From assembly GCF_012027595.1 (NCBI RefSeq), contig NZ_SNUR01000004.1, positions 1 to 64,000 on the forward strand: a stretch of 64,000 bases of DNA, in the 5' to 3' direction. Each line of letters starts with the position of its first letter. Positions within the stretch are counted from its first letter, which is position 1. A model generated the notes under the pieces. It was not told the origin of the DNA. It worked only from the letters and a program-made list of their open reading frames with translations, and made no database searches. Below are positions 59,941-64,000 of the stretch, piece by piece. This DNA is from Thermococcus sp. Bubb.Bath. GTDB lineage: Archaea > Methanobacteriota_B > Thermococci > Thermococcales > Thermococcaceae. The translations under genes were made by a program, and so were the position numbers.

Positions 59941-61022
59941 AAAAGGGCGCTAATGCAACCTCGTCCAGCACGGCACAGACTTCAAGCCAGAGCTCTTCTC
60001 AGGCAAAGGTAATAACAATCCGCACCACAGGCGCAACCTTTCCCCAGTATCAGATACAGAAGTGGATTGAACTCTACCAAAACTCACATCCTAACGTTAA
60101 AATTGAATATCAGGGGGGAGGAAGCGGATACGGTCAGGAGACGTTTCTAAAGGGACTTACCGACATCGGCAGGAGCGATCCCGCCGTTAGTGCTGATGTG
60201 TGGAAAAAATTCCTGTCAACAGGTGACCAGCCACTCCAGTTCCCGGAGATAGTTGGTGCCGTTGTCGTGGCATACAACTTACCGGGAATCGGGGGAGGAC
60301 TGAGACTAAGCCAGGCTGTTCTTGCCAAAATATTCCTCGGTGAAATTCAGTACTGGGACGACCCCGCTATCAAAAACCTTAACCCCAGTCTAAACCTTCC
60401 ACACAGGAAAATAATAGTCATCCACAGAAGTGATGCAAGCGGAACCACCAAGATATTCACCACATACCTCAGCATCATAAGCAACGAATGGGCCAAGAAG
60501 GTTGGAGCGGGCCTGGTAGTAAACTGGCCAGTTGACGGGCTCGGAAGGGGATTAGCCGGGAAGGGGAACCCCGGGGTTGTGGCCATACTTAAAAACACTC
60601 CGTATAGTATAGCGTATACGGAACTCTCCTATGCTATAGAAGATAATCTGAGCATTGCAGCCATACAAAACAGAGCAGGGAATTTTGTTCTGCCAACGAA
60701 CACAACTATAAAATCTGCCGTTTTAGCGGTTAAATCCTATATCCCCGCACCCACTGAAGGGTATAAAGAGAACCTTACACAGCTCTTGAATGCGCCGGGA
60801 AATAACTCATACCCAATAGTGGCATTCAGTCACATCCTCGTCTGGCAGAACAAGGGGGGAAAGCACTACAGCAAGGAGAAGGCGCAGGCTATCAAAGACT
60901 TCCTTACCTGGATTCTGACAGAGGGGCAGAAGTCAAAAAACCTCGCTCCTGGCTACGTTGGCCTGCCCCCCGCGGTCGCTCAGATAGGCCTCAAGGCTGT
61001 GAATATGATAGAGACAGGCTGA
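59865..61022 (+). CDS. pstS: Phosphate-binding lipoprotein PstS
   Basis: The high-affinity phosphate receptor of the Pst ABC system, 385 residues. A signal peptide (1-24, lipobox ASGC) and Ser/Thr linker precede the PstS domain: TTGATFPQYQIQKWIELYQ, YQGGGSGYGQETFLKG, DIGRSDPAVSAD (phosphate contact), QYWDDPAIKNLNP, IHRSDASGTTKIFTTYLS (the SGTT phosphate loop) and a C-terminal FLTWILTEGQ block. It is the first gene of the pst operon. The signal-peptide DNA is shared with the binding protein at 54520. Confidence 0.94.
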   Translation: MKRVISVFIVLLLGLSLAASGCISGEKGANATSSSTAQTSSQSSSQAKVITIRTTGATFPQYQIQKWIELYQNSHPNVKIEYQGGGSGYGQETFLKGLTDIGRSDPAVSADVWKKFLSTGDQPLQFPEIVGAVVVAYNLPGIGGGLRLSQAVLAKIFLGEIQYWDDPAIKNLNPSLNLPHRKIIVIHRSDASGTTKIFTTYLSIISNEWAKKVGAGLVVNWPVDGLGRGLAGKGNPGVVAILKNTPYSIAYTELSYAIEDNLSIAAIQNRAGNFVLPTNTTIKSAVLAVKSYIPAPTEGYKENLTQLLNAPGNNSYPIVAFSHILVWQNKGGKHYSKEKAQAIKDFLTWILTEGQKSKNLAPGYVGLPPAVAQIGLKAVNMIETG

Positions 61023-61026
61023 AGCC

Positions 61027-61041
61027 TTCTTTTTTCCTTCT
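61027..61041 (+). terminator. T-run after pstS, possible partial terminator
   Basis: TTCTTTTTTCCTTCT lies between pstS and the next gene. Archaeal RNA polymerase stops at such runs, so part of the transcripts may end here, which would give more binding protein than permease, as is common for ABC systems. Confidence 0.35.
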
Positions 61042-61055
61042 TCTGGGTGAGAACG

Positions 61056-61874
61056 ATGAAGCTCGGTGTCAACTCCTCCATCATCAGAGAAATCAGCGGG
61101 AAAGGATTTTCCTTGGATGATCTCCATGTGGACTTCGTTGAGCTCGGCTTTGACGACGCCGGTCTCCTCACTGAAAAAGGAGAGATAAACGAGGAGGTCA
61201 TCAAAAACCTGAGCAGCCTTGGTGTGGAGTTCACCCTTCACGCACCGACTTCCGATGGAAAGAACCCCCTGGTAGATCTTGGAGTTTATGGGATGGAACC
61301 GGTGAAGAGGATGGAGAAGGTAATCAGGATAGCGAACCATCTTGGCGTGGAGGTCATCGTTGTCCACGGCGGAGACATAAGAAAGAGCTACACAAAGGCC
61401 TATGTGAACACTCTAAAGCATCTGAGAGAGCTGAAACCCATAGCGGAGAACAGTGGAGTAAAGCTCGTCATCGAGAACCTCTTTGAGGGGAAAATCGGAG
61501 CACTTCCACATGAGCTCCTCTCCTTCGCTAACGAAGGCTTTGAGCTGTGCTTCGACATCGGACACGCTTTCCTGACTTCCATGAATTCAGGGCTTAGAAT
61601 GGACGAGTTCAGTGTTCTCTTCCCCTACACAAGCCACCTCCACATCCACGACAACAATGGCTACGAAGATGAACACAGGCCGCTCGGAGAGGGTATGATC
61701 GGTTTTTCCTACGCCGGCAGAGTGGTGGAGCTTACCAAAGCTGAAAGGGCCGTTCTGGAGATAAGGAGGTACAGGAAAAAGAGTTCAATCCTTTCAAACG
61801 TGAGCTTTCTCAAGGGGAAGCCAGACGAAAATTTTTTCCGAATGAACAAGGCAGAAGGGGGTAGTGAGGCGTGA
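61056..61874 (+). CDS. TIM-barrel protein of the sugar-phosphate isomerase / AP-endonuclease-2 family
   Basis: A 272-residue cytoplasmic enzyme inside the pst operon. Family marks are FTLHAPTSDG, VEVIVVHGGD, VKLVIENLFE, ELCFDIGHAF and SHLHIHDNNG, which supply the His, Glu and Asp metal ligands of xylose-isomerase-like barrels. Members include sugar isomerases, hydrolases and endonuclease IV; this one is too short and divergent to name. It overlaps pstC by GTGA, so it is made together with the transporter. The ATG at 61056 follows GGGTGAGAACG. Confidence 0.82.
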   Translation: MKLGVNSSIIREISGKGFSLDDLHVDFVELGFDDAGLLTEKGEINEEVIKNLSSLGVEFTLHAPTSDGKNPLVDLGVYGMEPVKRMEKVIRIANHLGVEVIVVHGGDIRKSYTKAYVNTLKHLRELKPIAENSGVKLVIENLFEGKIGALPHELLSFANEGFELCFDIGHAFLTSMNSGLRMDEFSVLFPYTSHLHIHDNNGYEDEHRPLGEGMIGFSYAGRVVELTKAERAVLEIRRYRKKSSILSNVSFLKGKPDENFFRMNKAEGGSEA

Positions 61875-62791
61875 GGAAGGTAGAATCGTTCAATGTTGCA
61901 ACGTATCCTGCCGTCATCATCGTCTTCCTGCTGTTCGCGGGGATGCTTTTCGTTTACTTCACCAACGCCCTTCCGGCCCTTCACAGGTACGGCCTCGACA
62001 TCTACACAAAGAACGTCTGGAAAGCGGCGGAAGAACCGAGCAAAGAGGTTTACGGCATAGCGGCAGCCATATGGGGAAGCGTCTACACCGCCCTCATAGC
62101 AATTCTCATAGCCCTACCTCTATCGTTGGCCTACTCGGTATTCGTCGTTGACTACGCGCCGAAGAGGCTTAAGAACGCCTTCATAATCCTCTCTGACATA
62201 ATGGCGGGCCTTCCGACGATAATCTACGGCATATGGGGAGCGTTCTTCCTCGTCCCGTTCCTGAGGGAGTGGGTTATGAAACCACTTTACGAGCACCTCT
62301 CGTTCATTCCACTCTTTTCATATCCGCCGGTCGGGGGCTACGGCTACCTCTCGGCAGGGGTCCTCCTGGCGATAATGGTCACTCCCTTTGCATCCGCTAT
62401 AATAAGAGAGGCCTACAACATGGTGCCCTTCACGTATAAAGAAGCAATCTACTCCCTTGGGGCAACGAGGTACGAGGCGACAAAAGTCCTCCTCAGCTAC
62501 ATAAAACCGGCGATAGTTTCAGGGACGATCCTCGCCTTTGGGAGGGCCGTAGGTGAGACGGTAGCCGTTTCCCTTGTGATAGGGAACACATTCAACCTCA
62601 CCACAGCTCTCTTTGCTCCGGGCTACACCGTCTCTTCATTAATAGCCAACCAGTTCGGTAACGCATTCATCTATGAGTACATGACCTCAACGCTCTTCGC
62701 GGCTGGATTAATCCTCTTCGTAATTGGCCTGGCCGTGAACGTGGTCGGCCTCAAGATGCTCAAGAGGTGGGAGAGAGATGTTAGCATCTAA
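61871..62791 (+). CDS. pstC: Phosphate ABC transporter permease PstC
   Basis: A 306-residue inner permease of the Pst system with six membrane helices. The family block SDIMAGLPTIIYGIWGAFFLVPF and the ATPase-docking loop REAYNMVPFTYKEAIYSLGATRYEATKVL are clear, as is GRAVGETVAVSLVIGNTFNL. The start is GTG inside the stop of the TIM-barrel gene, and its end overlaps pstA by 14 bases. Confidence 0.94.
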   Translation: MRKVESFNVATYPAVIIVFLLFAGMLFVYFTNALPALHRYGLDIYTKNVWKAAEEPSKEVYGIAAAIWGSVYTALIAILIALPLSLAYSVFVVDYAPKRLKNAFIILSDIMAGLPTIIYGIWGAFFLVPFLREWVMKPLYEHLSFIPLFSYPPVGGYGYLSAGVLLAIMVTPFASAIIREAYNMVPFTYKEAIYSLGATRYEATKVLLSYIKPAIVSGTILAFGRAVGETVAVSLVIGNTFNLTTALFAPGYTVSSLIANQFGNAFIYEYMTSTLFAAGLILFVIGLAVNVVGLKMLKRWERDVSI

Positions 62792-63608
62792 CAGGAAAGC
62801 GAAGGAAAAGGCCTTTTTCATTGGGATAGGCACACTCACCATCCTGATATTCATCCCCCTGTTCCACATCATAGCCACAGTCCTTATCAAGGGCTTTCCA
62901 GTGATAGCTGAAAGGGGAACGAGGTTCCTCACGGGAACGCTCAGCGAGGGAGGAATAGGCCCGGCCATAGCGGGAACCTTCATCCTCACTTTCCTCTCGG
63001 CCCTCCTCGGCCTCCCGGTGGCCTTCCTCGTCGGGATCTATGCCTACGAGTACCCGAAGAGCACCCTCGGCCAGTGGACCAAGACCCTCCTCCAGATAAT
63101 GATGGAGTTCCCGACGATACTGGTCGGAGTCTTTGTGATGCAGATCGTGGCGGTCCCTATGGGGACTTACTCCGCTCTGGCGGGGGCCTTAGCACTGGCG
63201 ATAATCCTCATTCCCTACGTGGCCGTTTACACCCACGAGGCCCTCAGAGAGATACCATCAACATACAGGGAGGCCGGCTTTTCCCTCGGTATTACGAGGG
63301 CGAGGGTCGTCTTCAGAATCCTCGCACCGATGGCGAAGCGCGGCATTTTGACCGGCGTCCTCATAGGTATGGCCAAAGTGGCTGGAGAGACCGCACCGCT
63401 CCTCTTCACCGCTGGAGGGCTGTACGAGAGCTATCCATTGTCGATAACCAAGCCTGTCGGTGCCGTTCCACTCCTCATCTACCAGCTCATCCAGAGTCCG
63501 AATCCCGCTGACCATGCAACCGCCTGGGGGGCCTCGCTGGTTCTCCTTATCATCTTCCTCGGGATATTCATCCCGATACGCCTTAGCCTGAAGGAGGTGA
63601 GACTGTGA
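62778..63608 (+). CDS. pstA: Phosphate ABC transporter permease PstA
   Basis: A 276-residue partner of PstC with six helices. It has [18 protein letters not shown], the docking loop [20 protein letters not shown] and [15 protein letters not shown], typical of PstA. AGAGGTGGGAGAG precedes the ATG, and it overlaps pstB by GTGA. PstC, PstA and the ATPase PstB form the membrane pump. Confidence 0.94.
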   Translation: MLASNRKAKEKAFFIGIGTLTILIFIPLFHIIATVLIKGFPVIAERGTRFLTGTLSEGGIGPAIAGTFILTFLSALLGLPVAFLVGIYAYEYPKSTLGQWTKTLLQIMMEFPTILVGVFVMQIVAVPMGTYSALAGALALAIILIPYVAVYTHEALREIPSTYREAGFSLGITRARVVFRILAPMAKRGILTGVLIGMAKVAGETAPLLFTAGGLYESYPLSITKPVGAVPLLIYQLIQSPNPADHATAWGASLVLLIIFLGIFIPIRLSLKEVRL

Positions 63609-64000
63609 ACTTCGCGATAGAGACGGTTAACCTTAACGTTTACTACGGCCAGAACCACGTGATAAAGGGCGTCGACCTCAAAATCCCGGACAAAGGGGTC
63701 TTTGCACTTATGGGGCCGAGCGGCTGTGGAAAGAGCACAATGCTGAGAACGTTCAACAGGCTGATAGAGTTGAACGAAGATGCAAAGGTCGAGGGTGAAG
63801 TCAGGCTCTTTGGAGAGAACATCTATTCGGAGGACGTTGACCCGATAGAGGTCAGGAAGAGGGTGGGGGTGGTATTCCAGTACCCAAACCCGTTTCCTCA
63901 CCTGACCATATACGACAACGTGGCGATAGGCCCCAAGCTAAACGGACTGGTTAAGTCCAAGGAAGAGCTCGACGAGCGGGTTGAGTGGGCTTTGAAGAAA
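63605..64000 (+). CDS. pstB: Phosphate ABC transporter ATPase PstB, 3' end outside window
   Basis: The first 132 codons of the Pst ATPase. It starts (GTG) [19 protein letters not shown], with Walker [19 protein letters not shown], the PstB-specific loop [16 protein letters not shown], and the Q-loop [21 protein letters not shown]. The signature and Walker B lie beyond the window. It is coupled to pstA by a GTGA overlap; a PhoU-like gene may follow outside the window. Confidence 0.94.
   Translation, partial: MNFAIETVNLNVYYGQNHVIKGVDLKIPDKGVFALMGPSGCGKSTMLRTFNRLIELNEDAKVEGEVRLFGENIYSEDVDPIEVRKRVGVVFQYPNPFPHLTIYDNVAIGPKLNGLVKSKEELDERVEWALKK

Overview
The window reads as a chromosomal segment of a hyperthermophilic euryarchaeon of the order Thermococcales, most likely a Thermococcus. 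The evidence is the gene repertoire (Kae1, Elp3, archaeal NAC, Trm14, ADP-forming acetyl-CoA synthetase, DUF835 and DUF257 proteins, KaiC-like ATPase, archaeal SecDF, dphB), the very tight packing, GGTGATC-type ribosome binding sites, and TTTAWA promoter boxes about 25 bases before starts. The coding DNA looks moderately GC-rich, with AT-rich islands. No rRNA, CRISPR array or insertion sequence was seen.

Layout. 1-9 kb: a truncated peptide-ABC binding protein, then pyrC-pyrK, a HEAT-repeat protein, an AhpD-like protein, NAC, a VapBC pair, a membrane TPR protein and ogt. 9-14.5 kb: panE, an orphan DUF47 phosphate-transport regulator, serA, two-subunit fumarase and malic enzyme. 14.5-15.9 kb: two tRNA genes (Ala-CGC and Val-UAC) pointing at each other across 1.2 kb of non-coding DNA full of small perfect hairpins. 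16-29 kb: dphB, tpiA, alaS, an SNF-type sodium symporter, a predicted C/D box sRNA, hisS, a MarC/SnatA transporter, a cation/proton antiporter, a CBS protein and an FAD dehydrogenase. 29-42 kb: LEA14-like protein, NSUN6-like methylase, flippase-like protein, NAD kinase, an ACD alpha subunit, TrkA, SecD/SecF, AdoMet decarboxylase and a COG1318-KaiC pair. 42-52 kb: two archaeal AAA ATPases with palindromic promoters, Nip7-like protein, Elp3, Nif3-like protein, coaD, Kae1 and HflX. 52-53.2 kb: a decayed phosphate permease (pitA) and a decapitated vapC meeting head to head. 53.3-64 kb: trm14 and a composite phosphate-related locus.

The most unusual part is 54.4-64 kb. The high-affinity phosphate operon (pstS, a TIM-barrel gene, pstC, pstA, pstB) follows a 5.2 kb cassette made of a sugar- or organophosphate-type binding lipoprotein, a permease in which both halves are fused, an ATPase and a metallo-beta-lactamase-fold hydrolase. 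The cassette lies between two copies of the same junction. Each copy carries the tail of trm14, the promoter, the ribosome binding site and the lipoprotein signal peptide of pstS, with 81 bases identical. The inserted binding protein is therefore expressed from, and exported by, a copy of the pstS control region. Together with the dead pitA gene and the orphan DUF47 gene, this suggests that the strain has rewired phosphorus uptake from Pit to Pst and placed a second, possibly organophosphate, importer under a pstS-type promoter. The structural facts are read from the sequence; the physiology is inference.
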